Made by a program: the position numbers and the translations under genes. Positions 15,514 to 24,776 of a stretch of DNA of 64,000 bases are shown in pieces. The stretch comes from an uncultured Selenomonadales bacterium (GTDB taxonomy: Bacteria > Bacillota > Negativicutes > DSM-1736 > Dendrosporobacteraceae), in contig CAMJML010000014.1 of the NCBI GenBank assembly GCA_946407015.1, positions 1 to 64,000 on the forward strand, given 5' to 3'. Positions within the stretch are counted from its first letter, which is position 1; each line of letters begins with the position of its first letter. The notes under the pieces are model-generated. The model saw nothing but the letters and a program-made list of their open reading frames with translations. It was not told the origin of the DNA and searched no databases.

Positions 15514-16719
15514 ATGGCTGTTTCACTGGAGGAGGCAAGTAGCCTTATTTTGCAAGAAATTACAACCATGCCGGTTATGAGCCTGCCGCTTGCAGCATGC
15601 TATGGTCGTATACTGGCACATGACGTTATAGCAGATACTGATTTTCCGCCCTTTGACCGCTCTCCGTTAGACGGCTATGCCGTAAAATTTGCAGATGTTC
15701 AAGGGGCGACCAGTGATCAGCCTGTTCGGCTTCGCATTACTGCTGATGTGCCGGCCGGTATTTGGCCTCAGGTACCGGTTGTAGCGGGTACGGCGGTCAG
15801 AATTATGACAGGGGCAAAAGTACCGGACGGGGCAGATGCCGTCGTTCGTTTGGAAGATACCGAACGTCGGGATGACTGGGTTCAGATTTTTGCTGCCGCC
15901 GGTACGGATCAGAACATTTGCTGTCAGGGAGAAGAAATCCGTTCCGGTACCAGGATTTTGCAACCGGGTGATGTCTTACAGGACGGGGCGTTAGGTATTT
16001 TGGCTTTGTTGGGACACCATGAGCCTCATGTGTATGCCCGGCCGCGGGTAGCGATCTTGGCAACCGGTACTGAAGTCATTGGCGTTGATCAGCCATTAAC
16101 CCCAGGGAAAATTCGCGATTCCAATAGCTATATGCTGGCTGCCAAGGTTCGGGAAGCCGGTGGTGAACCGGTTTTACTCGGACAGGTTCCCGATAAGTTG
16201 GCGGATATTGAAGCGCGGTTAAAACAAGCCGGCGATGTCGATCTTTACATTACAACCGGCGGCGCTTCGGTGGGCGATTATGATCTTATGGAACAATTAT
16301 TTGAACGTTTGTCCATACAAGCGTTATTTAAACGGGTTGCTATCAAACCGGGGATGCCGGTTCTGGCAGGCAGCTGGCAGCAAAAAATGCTGATTGCCCT
16401 ATCAGGGAATCCTGCGGCTGCCGGTGTATCGTTTGAAGTGTTGGTCCGGCCGTTAGTGCGGAAAATGGCTGGAGCGAAGGTGATTGACCGGATAAGAGCC
16501 GAGGCTTTACTAACACAGGAAATCGTCAAAGCCGGGCCGGTTCGTCGGTTTGTCTGGGCTAAAGGGGAATATCATGATGGACGGCTTATGGCCAGCCCGC
16601 TGATGCTGCAAAGAAATGGCATGCTGTCCGGGCTGCTTGCCGCCAATATGCTGATCGATATTCCTGCAAATCATGAACCACTGGCAGCAGGAACAAACGT
16701 TGAAGTCTTGTTGCTCTAA
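15514..16719 (+). CDS. moeA: Molybdopterin molybdenumtransferase MoeA
   Basis: A 401-residue MoeA, which inserts molybdate into adenylylated molybdopterin. Domain I has TDFPPFDRSPLDGYAV near residues 45-60. The MoCF catalytic domain begins at ARPRVAILATGTEVI near residue 178 and includes TTGGASVGDYD and LSGNPAAAGVSFE. Domain IV is the C-terminal ~75 residues. AAAGGAGG lies 8 nt before ATG 15514. It is the second of five cofactor genes in a row, all on the same strand with short gaps. Confidence 0.92.
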   Translation: MAVSLEEASSLILQEITTMPVMSLPLAACYGRILAHDVIADTDFPPFDRSPLDGYAVKFADVQGATSDQPVRLRITADVPAGIWPQVPVVAGTAVRIMTGAKVPDGADAVVRLEDTERRDDWVQIFAAAGTDQNICCQGEEIRSGTRILQPGDVLQDGALGILALLGHHEPHVYARPRVAILATGTEVIGVDQPLTPGKIRDSNSYMLAAKVREAGGEPVLLGQVPDKLADIEARLKQAGDVDLYITTGGASVGDYDLMEQLFERLSIQALFKRVAIKPGMPVLAGSWQQKMLIALSGNPAAAGVSFEVLVRPLVRKMAGAKVIDRIRAEALLTQEIVKAGPVRRFVWAKGEYHDGRLMASPLMLQRNGMLSGLLAANMLIDIPANHEPLAAGTNVEVLLL

Positions 16720-16742
16720 GCCTAGAGAGGGGATTGTACAAG

Positions 16743-17756
16743 GTGAAGTCGATTGATGTAAGCCAAGCCGTTGGCATGGTTTTAGGTCAGGATTTAACCA
16801 GGATTGTTCCTGGAGAGTTTAAAGGAGTTGCTTTTAAAAAAGGACACATCATTCGCGATGAAGATATCCCGGTTATGCGGAGTATGGGAAAAAATCATGT
16901 GTATGTGATGGAGTTTTCTGTTGAGCAGATTCATGAAAATGATGCGGCTGCCAGGCTAGCCTTGTTAGCGGCTGATGGGTTGGAAAGAAGCGAGGCGGCC
17001 GAGGGCAAGGTGAATATTCGCTCCAGTCAGCAAGGCCTGTTAAAAATCGATACCGACCGGCTTCAGCAATTGAATTTGCTGGAAGGCATCGCACTGGCAA
17101 CATTGCATCAGGGTGTTGCCGTCAAGCCGGGTGAACTGGTGGCCTGTGCAAAAATTATTCCGTTATTGCTGCCGGCCAAAACCATTCAGCAGGTACAGGA
17201 TATTTGTGCTGCCGGGTCCATTATCCAGGTCGTGCCTTTTAGGCTTCAAACAGTCGGTTTAATTGTTACCGGTAATGAAGTCTTTTATGGTCTCATTCAG
17301 GATAAATTTGAGACTGTTATTCGGGAGAAAATGAAGCAGTTTGGTGGTCAAGTCATGCAAACGGTTTTTCTACCCGATGATCAGCAGCAAATTACCAAGG
17401 CTATTCAGCAATTGGCCACGCAGTATGACCTGATTATTGTAACCGGCGGGATGTCTGTCGATCCGGATGATGTTACCCCGGCATCGATCCGGGCAACAGG
17501 AGCGGAGGTTGCTGTTTATGGAACACCGGTATTGCCTGGAGCCATGTTTATGGCCGCTTACCTGGGGGAGAGACCCATCTTAGGCATTCCTGCCTGCGGA
17601 ATGTATACCCGAATTACCGTGCTGGATGTCGTACTGCCTAAAGTATTGGCGGGTGAGCCGATCAGCCGTCACATGATTGCCTCTTTAGGGCACGGCGGTT
17701 TGTGCCGTAAATGTGCTGACGGGTGCCGTTATCCAGATTGTTCGTTTGCTAAATAA
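16743..17756 (+). CDS. Molybdopterin-binding protein with Cys-rich tail
   Basis: A 337-residue MoeA/CinA-related protein. The N-terminal ~60 residues (VSQAVGMVLGQDLTRIVPG, then GHIIRDEDIPVM) match a family common in anaerobes that lacks the full MoeA architecture. The MoCF-like domain runs from TVGLIVTGNEVFYG near residue 172 to VTGGMSVDPDDVTP and GIPACGMY. The last 20 residues hold four cysteines in a C-x2-C-x3-C-x4-C pattern, suggestive of a metal or Fe-S site. GTG 16743 is 10 nt after GAGAGGGG; an in-frame TTG at 16734 is too close. The precise role in cofactor handling is not known. Confidence 0.82.
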   Translation: MKSIDVSQAVGMVLGQDLTRIVPGEFKGVAFKKGHIIRDEDIPVMRSMGKNHVYVMEFSVEQIHENDAAARLALLAADGLERSEAAEGKVNIRSSQQGLLKIDTDRLQQLNLLEGIALATLHQGVAVKPGELVACAKIIPLLLPAKTIQQVQDICAAGSIIQVVPFRLQTVGLIVTGNEVFYGLIQDKFETVIREKMKQFGGQVMQTVFLPDDQQQITKAIQQLATQYDLIIVTGGMSVDPDDVTPASIRATGAEVAVYGTPVLPGAMFMAAYLGERPILGIPACGMYTRITVLDVVLPKVLAGEPISRHMIASLGHGGLCRKCADGCRYPDCSFAK

Positions 17757-17777
17757 GCTTAGAAAGGAGCGCCTCGC

Positions 17778-18269
17778 ATGGCTGAGTTTACTCACTTTAA
17801 TGAACGCGGCGAAAGCCACATGGTGGATGTTACGGACAAATCGGTTACAAACCGGATTGCAGTGGCACGCGGTCAGGTTTTTATGAATGAAGATACGGTT
17901 GAAAAAATTTATGATGCCAAAATTAATAAAGGCAATGTATTGGAAGTCGCCCGTTTAGCCGGAATCATGGGGGCTAAGCAGACGCATCAGTTGATTCCCT
18001 TGTGTCACCCGCTGGCAGTCAGTGGGATTGAGCTGGTTTTTTACCGCCAGGCTAAGTCCATTCTGATCGAAGCCACTGTGAAAGTAAGCGGGCAGACCGG
18101 AGTGGAAATGGAGGCTTTGACTGCTGTTTCAATTGCGGCTTTGACCATTTATGATATGTGTAAAGCAGTCGACCGGGCAATGGTCATCTCGAATATCTGC
18201 CTGGTTCATAAAGCGGGCGGAGCAAGCGGCGTATTTGAAAGGAAAGATGATCGATGTCGGGAACAATAG
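17778..18269 (+). CDS. moaC: Cyclic pyranopterin monophosphate synthase MoaC
   Basis: A 163-residue MoaC, which works with MoaA in the first step from GTP to cyclic pyranopterin monophosphate. Family hallmarks are HMVDVTDK near residue 14, HQLIPLCHPLAVSG near residue 73, GQTGVEMEALTAVS near residue 106 and the final KAGGASG. A good AAAGGAG precedes ATG 17778. It overlaps the next gene by 16 nt. MoaA, MoaD and MoaE are not in this window. Confidence 0.95.
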   Translation: MAEFTHFNERGESHMVDVTDKSVTNRIAVARGQVFMNEDTVEKIYDAKINKGNVLEVARLAGIMGAKQTHQLIPLCHPLAVSGIELVFYRQAKSILIEATVKVSGQTGVEMEALTAVSIAALTIYDMCKAVDRAMVISNICLVHKAGGASGVFERKDDRCREQ

Positions 18270-19186
18270 CGGCTGTCTGTATCAGCCAAGCCAAAGGGAC
18301 CCGGAAGGTACCGGTCCCACAAGTCGATGTAAAAGCCAATTGGGGAATTGTCGGGGATGCCCATGCCGGAAAATGGCACAGGCAAGTCAGCCTATTGAGT
18401 ATCAGCAGCATTGACAAAATGCGCCAGGCTAGCTTGGCAAGAGGGCTTGAGCTGGCACCCGGTGACTTTGCTGAAAATCTGACGGTAGACGGACTGGAGG
18501 TTGCAACTTTACCGGTAGGATCCTATCTGCAAGCCGGTAATGTCCTCTTGGAAATTACCCAGATTGGCAAGAAGTGCCATCATCATTGCGAAATTTTTAA
18601 ACAAGTTGGCGAATGTGTCATGCCCAAAGAAGGTATTTTTGCCCGGGTACTGAATGACGGGCAATTGGCCGCCGGCGATACCCTTTCAGTATGGAAGGGC
18701 ATTCCTGTGGCTGTGGTTACAGCCAGTGACAAAGGCTCGCAAGGCCAAAGGGAGGATCTGAGCGGTCGGGAAATTGCCAGCATGATTAATGAGATCGGCG
18801 GTAAAGTAATCGCCTACCGGGTTTTACCGGATGAACAGGAGCTTTTAGCGCAGGCCTTGACCGAGTTAACCGATCAAATCGGGGCGGCTCTTGTGCTAAC
18901 AACCGGAGGGACTGGATTTGCGCCACGGGATGTCACTCCTGAGGCTACTTTACAGGTTATTGAACGTCAAGTTCCCGGACTTCCGGAAGCAATGAGACGT
19001 GAAAGCTGCCAGCAAACCTCCCGGGCTATGTTAAGCCGGGCTGTAGCGGGTATTCGCGGGAAAAGCCTGATTGTCAATTTACCTGGCAGTCCAAAAGGAG
19101 TAAAAGAATGTTTGCAGGTGATTATGCCGGTATTGCCCCATGCCATTGAAATTCTGCGCGGTACAGCGGGAGAATGTGCCCGTTAG
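18254..19186 (+). CDS. MOSC domain - MogA/MoaB fusion protein
   Basis: A 310-residue two-domain protein. Residues ~1-145 form a MOSC domain (VCISQAKGTRKVPV, GDAHAGKWHRQVSLLS, AGDFAENLTVDGLEV, GKKCHHHCEIF), a fold that handles persulfide sulfur and molybdenum cofactor. Residues ~152-310 form a MogA/MoaB domain (VAVVTASDKGSQGQREDLSG, LTTGGTGFAPRDVTPEAT, GIRGKSLIVNLPGSPKG), which adenylylates molybdopterin. The fusion combines a late cofactor step with a possible sulfuration or transfer step in one chain. It is the last gene of the cofactor run and is followed by a strong terminator. Confidence 0.9.
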   Translation: MSGTIAAVCISQAKGTRKVPVPQVDVKANWGIVGDAHAGKWHRQVSLLSISSIDKMRQASLARGLELAPGDFAENLTVDGLEVATLPVGSYLQAGNVLLEITQIGKKCHHHCEIFKQVGECVMPKEGIFARVLNDGQLAAGDTLSVWKGIPVAVVTASDKGSQGQREDLSGREIASMINEIGGKVIAYRVLPDEQELLAQALTELTDQIGAALVLTTGGTGFAPRDVTPEATLQVIERQVPGLPEAMRRESCQQTSRAMLSRAVAGIRGKSLIVNLPGSPKGVKECLQVIMPVLPHAIEILRGTAGECAR

Positions 19187-19217
19187 GTTTGGAAATAACT
19201 CTGTTGAAAGAAAGATA

Positions 19218-19260
19218 ACCCCTATGCTGAGCTTGAAACAATGCTTAGCATAGGGGTATT
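19218..19260. terminator. Bidirectional terminator between convergent genes
   Basis: A 15-bp stem (19218-19232 with 19242-19256, one wobble) lies between the stop of the MOSC-MogA gene and the stop of the minus-strand DUF4328 gene. The U-run is weak on both sides. Confidence 0.6.
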
Positions 19261-19261
19261 G

Positions 19262-19963
19262 TTATGAATGAAGGGTATTTTCCAATTGATGATAGCTAGC
19301 TTGCTGTTTTTCCGTAATATTAAAAACGATCAATATAAAACCGGCGATGACCAGTACCGATAACAAAGAGGATAGGGTCATCCATTCCATCAAGGACAAA
19401 TATTGTTGACCAACTTGAGCAAAGGTTTGACCGGTAATGCCTTTTACCTGAGAAGCGGCTTGATTGGTCATGACAGATGTCAGTTGGTTGGCGATATTGA
19501 TGAGCCACCAGCCTTGAATCAGTTTCGGACCGTATTGGGTGATGAAACTTGGCTGTGACGGCTCATGAAAGGTAAGTTTCCATAAATCTTGGACAACCTG
19601 ATAGGGCTTATAAAGATTCAGCAGAGGAATAAAAAACCAGCCAACAGCCCAATACGGCGAAAATCGTGCTTGGGTTTTGCTTAAAAAAGCTGCATTTTTG
19701 TAGCTTTTAAAAAGCCAGACCAAAAATGTGAGCATACTTATTGCTGTGGCTACCACAATAATACTGGCAATATGTTCAATTGTGGATAATCCTAACATGA
19801 GTTCCTGGAGCTGCTCTGCCGGCAATTGTTCACCGGCCCCGATTCTGGCCAGTACGGCCAGAGATCCATAAGCCTTGATGGCTAAATAAGCTGTTGCTAA
19901 CAAAGTGCAGAGGAAAGAAAACAACACGACATGCTTGGTAATTTTCAGTTTCGAAAAATGCAA
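19262..19963 (-). CDS. DUF4328 domain membrane protein
   Basis: A 233-residue protein with four or five membrane segments (about residues 12-32, 62-87, 103-120, 155-170 and 200-222). The central part with FLVWLFKSYKNA, FSPYWAVGWFFIPLLNLYKP and a basic/aromatic stretch matches the DUF4328 family, often found in bacteria and fused to kinases in others. The start is TTG at 19963-19961, about 7 nt after AGGAGG on the minus strand. It stands alone and is divergent from yueI. Function unknown. Confidence 0.75.
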   Translation of the reverse strand: MHFSKLKITKHVVLFSFLCTLLATAYLAIKAYGSLAVLARIGAGEQLPAEQLQELMLGLSTIEHIASIIVVATAISMLTFLVWLFKSYKNAAFLSKTQARFSPYWAVGWFFIPLLNLYKPYQVVQDLWKLTFHEPSQPSFITQYGPKLIQGWWLINIANQLTSVMTNQAASQVKGITGQTFAQVGQQYLSLMEWMTLSSLLSVLVIAGFILIVFNITEKQQASYHQLENTLHS

Positions 19964-20169
19964 CCAATTCCCTCCTTTTAGGTAAGTTTGTTATTTATTT
20001 ATATTCAGCCAGTAAAAAGATTTATCCTGCTTGCGTTTAGCAGTGATGATTTCATTCATGATTTTCTCTGAGCGTTGAATATTGTATAATAATAAGAGCG
20101 TGACTGCAGAGTCAGTTGTTCGTATTATGTGTGACACGAAATCTTGAAACAGTTTTGAAAGGAGTTAAG

Positions 20170-20745
20170 ATGGAAAAAGATAGCCGAGATGCTGCCGCAG
20201 GCAGCTGGAATACCGAATTGGAAAAAGCCATCACTGTCGGTATTTATGGAACACCCGAATTAAAGCCGGATGAAAAAGTTTTGTATTTGGGGGAATTCAA
20301 GGAGCGGGTTTTAGTGGCCTTAACCAAGCAGCAAGTTGCTGAATCAGCCCTATACATAGAGGTTATTGAGGCTTTGCAGGATGAAAGGGCGGCTCGGATG
20401 ATTGTGCATGGTGATATCACGAGTGGTGCGGATAAATATTATCAGATGGCCCGCAAATTTGGAAAACCCTATCTGATTCGTCATGATCAAAAATATAAAA
20501 AAAGTACGATGGGATTGCTGGTTGTAGGGAATGAGGCTGTTGATGTTGAAACTATTGCAGTAGAAGACCGGGCAACCAGGCTTGCCGCAATCGGATTGCC
20601 CCAGTCATTGATTCAGGCAGCCGGCCAGAAGATTTGCAGTGATTGTTATGCCTTAATGGAAAAGCTGGCACCTGAAGAACGGATTAATTATAAACGGTTA
20701 AATTTTATTGACCGCTTGACGGGTGATCAATGTCCCGCTCATTGA
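20170..20745 (+). CDS. yueI: YueI family protein (DUF1694)
   Basis: A 191-residue protein resembling Bacillus YueI: the N-terminal ...ITVGIYGTPELKPDEK, LGEFKERVLVALTK and the central VHGDITSGADKYYQMAR followed by two-Cys KICSDCY fit the family. It is soluble with an alpha/beta composition. ATG 20170 has AAAGGAG 5 nt upstream; the frame extends upstream but without a site. A TATAAT at 20085-20090 marks the likely promoter. Molecular function is unknown. The gene ends 35 nt before the response regulator. Confidence 0.8.
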   Translation: MEKDSRDAAAGSWNTELEKAITVGIYGTPELKPDEKVLYLGEFKERVLVALTKQQVAESALYIEVIEALQDERAARMIVHGDITSGADKYYQMARKFGKPYLIRHDQKYKKSTMGLLVVGNEAVDVETIAVEDRATRLAAIGLPQSLIQAAGQKICSDCYALMEKLAPEERINYKRLNFIDRLTGDQCPAH

Positions 20746-20779
20746 GCGAATCGAAAAATGACATGGCGGAGGAAAAGAC

Positions 20780-21454
20780 GTGAAAATACTGGTTGTCGAG
20801 GATGATAAAGCCTTAAGGGAAGTCGTAGTCGCTGTTTTAAAAGAAGACAACTATTTCGTGGAACAGACCGATTCCGGTGATGAAGGCTTATTCATGGCAG
20901 AACAGGATATCTATGATATTCTCATTTTAGATATTATGCTCCCCGGGATGAGTGGCCTGGAAATTGTAAAAAGCCTGCGGGCTAAAGCTATCGCAGTTCC
21001 CATTTTATTGCTAACAGCCAAAGATAGTATTGAGGACCGGGTCAATGGTTTGGAAGCCGGTGCCGATGATTATCTGGTCAAACCTTTTGCCGTACCTGAA
21101 TTGTTAGCCCGGGTGAAAGCCTTGCTGAGACGGCGCGGCAACTTAGGCAAGGAAGGAGACCTGTGTTATGGCGGAATTTCAGTCAACGCCAAAACACGGG
21201 ATGGTTTTGTCGGCAGCGTCGCTTTGCAGTTAACAGTGAAAGAATATGAACTGCTGGAATTTTTTATTATTAACAGTGAGCAGATCTTAACGCGGGAACA
21301 AATTTTTGACCGGATTTGGGGCTTTGAATCTGAAACCACGATTGGAATTGTTGATCTTTATGTCCATTATTTGCGCAAAAAATTACTGCCGTACGGACGG
21401 GATAATCTCATTCAAACTGTTCGTGGTGCCGGTTTTATGCTAAAGGAGAAATAA
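20780..21454 (+). CDS. OmpR-family response regulator
   Basis: A 224-residue regulator. The receiver domain has acidic residues D8/D9, phosphoacceptor Asp51 (ILDIMLPG), a T/S at LLLTAKD and Lys in LVKPF. The C-terminal winged helix (residues ~125-222) shows the OmpR/PhoB pattern ELLEFFIINSEQILTREQI...VHYLRKKL. GTG 20780 follows GGAGGAAAA. One nucleotide separates it from the histidine kinase. The adjacent MacAB-type exporter is the obvious candidate target, possibly in response to antimicrobial peptides or envelope stress. Confidence 0.93.
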   Translation: MKILVVEDDKALREVVVAVLKEDNYFVEQTDSGDEGLFMAEQDIYDILILDIMLPGMSGLEIVKSLRAKAIAVPILLLTAKDSIEDRVNGLEAGADDYLVKPFAVPELLARVKALLRRRGNLGKEGDLCYGGISVNAKTRDGFVGSVALQLTVKEYELLEFFIINSEQILTREQIFDRIWGFESETTIGIVDLYVHYLRKKLLPYGRDNLIQTVRGAGFMLKEK

Positions 21455-21455
21455 G

Positions 21456-22736
21456 ATGTTTCGCAAAACGCTGCGTAATCTGACGCTGCTGAATTCAGTG
21501 GTATTTTTGTTGATTTTTTTGTTGTTTAGCGGTACTTTATATGCTTATGTTTCTAATCAATTGTTTGATAAGGTTGATGCTTCGATGCGGCAAAAAGCCG
21601 AGTCGTTCCGGCTGGTCAATGGGCGACCGGCTCCCATGATGAATCCACGGGCTTTTTTTGATCCGCGGGTATTTATTTTACTGCGTGATGCCAATGGCAG
21701 TATTATCAATTTATATCCGTTTACGACCGAAGACTTTAATGAAATTGCCAATTATCTGTCGCAAGCCGAATATGATAAAATGCAGACCCAAAAGATCGAA
21801 GAACATTATTACCGTATCCTCAGCATCCCTTACCGGGGCGGAGAAACCCGGTTGAGCAGACAGGAGCTGGGGGACCGTCATATTCAGGAAGTCATTGCCG
21901 TAAGCATTGTGGATTCGGAGCTATCGCTCTTGAGGAATTTCTTGCAGATTATTCTGACCGGTCTGATTATTGGTATGCTGGCCATCGTGCTTGCCGGCTA
22001 TTACTTGGCAAAACGGGCCTTGATTCCCATTATATCGGCCTGGGATAAACAACAGCAGTTTGTTGCAGATGCCTCACATGAATTAAGAACCCCGCTGGCT
22101 GTTATTAAAAGCAATGCCGAGTTACTGCTTAGACATCCTGACCGGACCATTGAGGATGAGAGCTTCCGGATTACCAATGTCGTACGGGAGAGCATGCGAA
22201 TGAGCAAACTCGTATCTACCTTGTTAACCTTAGCCAGGGCTGATACCAACCAGCTTGAGCTTCATTTTACTCCGGTAGCCATCAATGACGTCATTACCAG
22301 TATTGCTGAACAATTTAAGCCACTGGCAGAACTAAAAGGCATTGAACTGGAAGTCACGTTATGTGATACTGTTGAGTTAACAGCGGATAAGGAAAGATTG
22401 CAGCAACTCATTGTCATTTTGCTGGATAATGCTATTAAATATACTCCGGCAGGAGGAAATATCAAGCTTAGTTGCCGCAAGCAGGTGAATTCGGTGAACC
22501 TCTTGATTGAAGATACCGGAGCCGGGATTGCGCCTCAGGATTTGCCTAGAATATTTGACCGATTTTATCGTGGTGATAAAGCCCGGTCCCGCGAACAGGG
22601 CGGTTCAGGCTTAGGCTTAGCGATTGCCAAGTGGATTGTTGAAGCCCATGGCGGCAAAATTAAGGCTGAGAGTGAAGTCGGAGTGGGGACGCAATTTCAA
22701 CTTACCTTGCCGTTTAATAAACCTAAGAATAAATAA
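21456..22736 (+). CDS. Sensor histidine kinase
   Basis: A 426-residue membrane kinase. TM1 is about residues 10-32; an extracytoplasmic region of ~125 residues follows; TM2 is about 164-184. The DHp helix has His208 in ADASHELRTPL. The catalytic domain contains the N box (LLDNAIKYTP), the G1 box (IEDTGAGIAPQDLPRIFDRF) and the G2 box (GGSGLGLAIAKWIVEAHGG). No HAMP domain is clear between TM2 and DHp. It pairs with the response regulator upstream and ends before a palindromic terminator. Confidence 0.93.
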   Translation: MFRKTLRNLTLLNSVVFLLIFLLFSGTLYAYVSNQLFDKVDASMRQKAESFRLVNGRPAPMMNPRAFFDPRVFILLRDANGSIINLYPFTTEDFNEIANYLSQAEYDKMQTQKIEEHYYRILSIPYRGGETRLSRQELGDRHIQEVIAVSIVDSELSLLRNFLQIILTGLIIGMLAIVLAGYYLAKRALIPIISAWDKQQQFVADASHELRTPLAVIKSNAELLLRHPDRTIEDESFRITNVVRESMRMSKLVSTLLTLARADTNQLELHFTPVAINDVITSIAEQFKPLAELKGIELEVTLCDTVELTADKERLQQLIVILLDNAIKYTPAGGNIKLSCRKQVNSVNLLIEDTGAGIAPQDLPRIFDRFYRGDKARSREQGGSGLGLAIAKWIVEAHGGKIKAESEVGVGTQFQLTLPFNKPKNK

Positions 22737-22756
22737 CTAAAGATATCGATCCTATA

Positions 22757-22783
22757 AAACGCCTGCAGCTGCAGGCGTTTTAA
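22757..22783 (+). terminator. Intrinsic terminator after histidine kinase
   Basis: Perfect 24-nt palindrome AAACGCCTGCAG/CTGCAGGCGTTT ending in T-rich sequence. It separates the two-component genes from the exporter operon. Confidence 0.75.
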
Positions 22784-22969
22784 CATTTTGAAACTTGAAC
22801 AAAATCTAAAAAAATTCAAAAGTTTGCACCGTATAATTCAAGATAGAAAAAGTACTCCGATTGCAATTTTCAAGGGGCAGAAGCTCTCCTGTAATTGGAT
22901 GGCTGATTTACTTATTTGTTGCGAATTTATGGATGAAAATCGTTTTGGTAGAACACATGGAGGTGTCAA

Positions 22970-24073
22970 ATGCGGGCCATATGGATGAAGGTCATACAAT
23001 ATAAAAAATGGCTGTTACTTATAGTTGTGGTTGCAGGTGCTGCTGCGGCCTGGGTTCACTATCAGGCCGGTCAAAAAAGCAATCAGGCTGCAGTGCAGAC
23101 GGTAAAAGTTGAGCGGGGCGATGTGACTTCTGTGGTATCGGCGACAGGGACGATCACGCCGGTGAATATGGTTGATATCAGCTCGAAAATAACAGGATTG
23201 TTGGAAGAGGTAAAAGTAAAAGAAAATGATCCGGTCAAAGCCGGACAGGTACTGGTCATTCTTGATGATACCCGTTTGCAGGCACAGGTTACTCAGGCTC
23301 AAGAGCGGCTCAATAATGCGGCTGCTAATTATGAGCGTAATCTGAAGCTAAACCAGATTGGTGCGGTATCTGATCAGCAAATTGACACGGCCCGCATGGA
23401 TTATAAGGTGGCGCAGGCCAGTTATGATGATGCGGTATCACAATTAAATGAAACAGTCATCAAATCACCGATTGACGGGATTGTCATTGGCAAGCCCATT
23501 CCTGCCGGTCAGACTGTGGCTCAGGGGATATCCAATCCAATGGTTATTTTAACGGTTGCCGATATGTCGAAAATGCAGATTGAAACTCAGGTGGATGAAA
23601 CTGATATTGGTAAAGTGACCTTAGGACAAAAAGCCACTTTTACCGTAGATGCTTATCCGGGAAAAGTCTTTAACGGAACAGTCACGAATATATCGCAAAA
23701 AGCCAATGTTCAGCAGAATGTCGTGTATTATGCGGTCATAATTGACGTAGATTCAACCGATAGTTTATTAAAACCAACCATGACGGCCAGGGTTTCCATT
23801 CACAGCGGTGAAAGTCAAAATGCCCTGACACTGCCTTTGGCTGCTTTGCGGTCCAATAAAGATCAGCAATATGTCGTGGTGGTAAGAAATGGCGGAAAAA
23901 CCGAAAATGTTCCGGTTACCACCGGTCTGGTTGGTGATGATCGTGTTGAAATCACCAGTGGTTTAAATGAAAATGATCAAGTGGTTATGACCGTGGCCAA
24001 AGCCCAAGCGCAAACCGGCGGTGGTTCGCAGGGCGGCCCGGGAATGGGAATTGGCAGAGGCATGGGCCGTTAA
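22970..24073 (+). CDS. macA: MacA-type periplasmic adaptor (HlyD/RND family)
   Basis: A 367-residue membrane fusion protein. A membrane anchor or signal is at about residues 12-30 (KKWLLLIVVVAGAAAAW). The lipoyl halves are around 60-100 and 165-210, separated by a coiled-coil alpha hairpin (~100-160, QAQERLNNAAANYERNLKL). The beta-barrel and membrane-proximal domains follow, and a glycine/Met-rich tail (GGGSQGGPGMGIGRGMGR) ends it. GGAGGTG precedes ATG 22970. It joins the MacB transporter to an outer-membrane channel such as the TolC encoded at 29283. It forms an operon with both MacB parts. Confidence 0.9.
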   Translation: MRAIWMKVIQYKKWLLLIVVVAGAAAAWVHYQAGQKSNQAAVQTVKVERGDVTSVVSATGTITPVNMVDISSKITGLLEEVKVKENDPVKAGQVLVILDDTRLQAQVTQAQERLNNAAANYERNLKLNQIGAVSDQQIDTARMDYKVAQASYDDAVSQLNETVIKSPIDGIVIGKPIPAGQTVAQGISNPMVILTVADMSKMQIETQVDETDIGKVTLGQKATFTVDAYPGKVFNGTVTNISQKANVQQNVVYYAVIIDVDSTDSLLKPTMTARVSIHSGESQNALTLPLAALRSNKDQQYVVVVRNGGKTENVPVTTGLVGDDRVEITSGLNENDQVVMTVAKAQAQTGGGSQGGPGMGIGRGMGR

Positions 24074-24088
24074 CGGGAGGGATACAGG

Positions 24089-24772
24089 TTGTCGATCGAG
24101 TTAAGCAAGATTACCAAGACCTATCAAATGGGAGATACAACAGTTCACGCTTTAGCGGGAGTTAGCTTGGGTATTGCCGAAGGCGAGTTTACCGCCATTA
24201 TGGGACCTTCCGGTTCCGGCAAGTCGACTTTGATGAATATTTTAGGCTGCCTTGACCGGCCGACAAGTGGTTCTTATCGGTTGAATAACCAAGAAGTTGC
24301 GACCTTAAATGATGATGAACTGGCGGCTACCCGCAATAAGAGAATTGGTTTTGTTTTTCAAAACTTTAATCTGTTGCCGCGTATTACTGCCCATCAAAAT
24401 GTTGCTTTACCGCTTGTTTATGCCGGTGTGGGCAAAGAAGAACGCAATGAGCGTGCGGCAAAAGCCTTGTCCATGGTTGGTTTAGAAAAACGCCTTCATC
24501 ATCTGCCCAATGAAATGTCCGGTGGACAACGGCAGCGGGTAGCGATTGCCCGGGCGCTGGTGAACGATCCGACCATTATTATGGCGGATGAGCCGACCGG
24601 AAATCTGGATACGAAATCCGGTATTGAAGTCATGGGGATTTTCAATCATTTAAATTCGCTGGGAAGAACAATCATTTTGGTTACTCACGAGCCGGATATT
24701 GCCGAACATGCGCGGCGGGTCATTCATGTCCGTGACGGTTTAATTGTTCGTGATGAACGGGGAGAGGGGTGA
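24089..24772 (+). CDS. MacB-type ABC transporter ATPase
   Basis: A 227-residue LolD/MacB-class ATP-binding subunit. Walker [10 protein letters not shown] is at residues 39-47, the Q-loop at VFQNFNLLP, the signature MSGGQRQRV at about 143-151, Walker B IIMADEP near 165 followed by TGNLD, and the switch His in LVTHE. The start is TTG 24089 after GGGAGGG. In E. coli MacB this domain is fused to the permease; here it is a separate gene, as usual in Firmicutes. It ends 4 nt before the permease start. Confidence 0.93.
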   Translation: MSIELSKITKTYQMGDTTVHALAGVSLGIAEGEFTAIMGPSGSGKSTLMNILGCLDRPTSGSYRLNNQEVATLNDDELAATRNKRIGFVFQNFNLLPRITAHQNVALPLVYAGVGKEERNERAAKALSMVGLEKRLHHLPNEMSGGQRQRVAIARALVNDPTIIMADEPTGNLDTKSGIEVMGIFNHLNSLGRTIILVTHEPDIAEHARRVIHVRDGLIVRDERGEG

Positions 24773-24776
24773 TGAG

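Noticed and set aside
22788-22988. 66-residue frame before macA
   Set aside because: No ribosome binding site, it overlaps the macA start and the composition is not protein-like.
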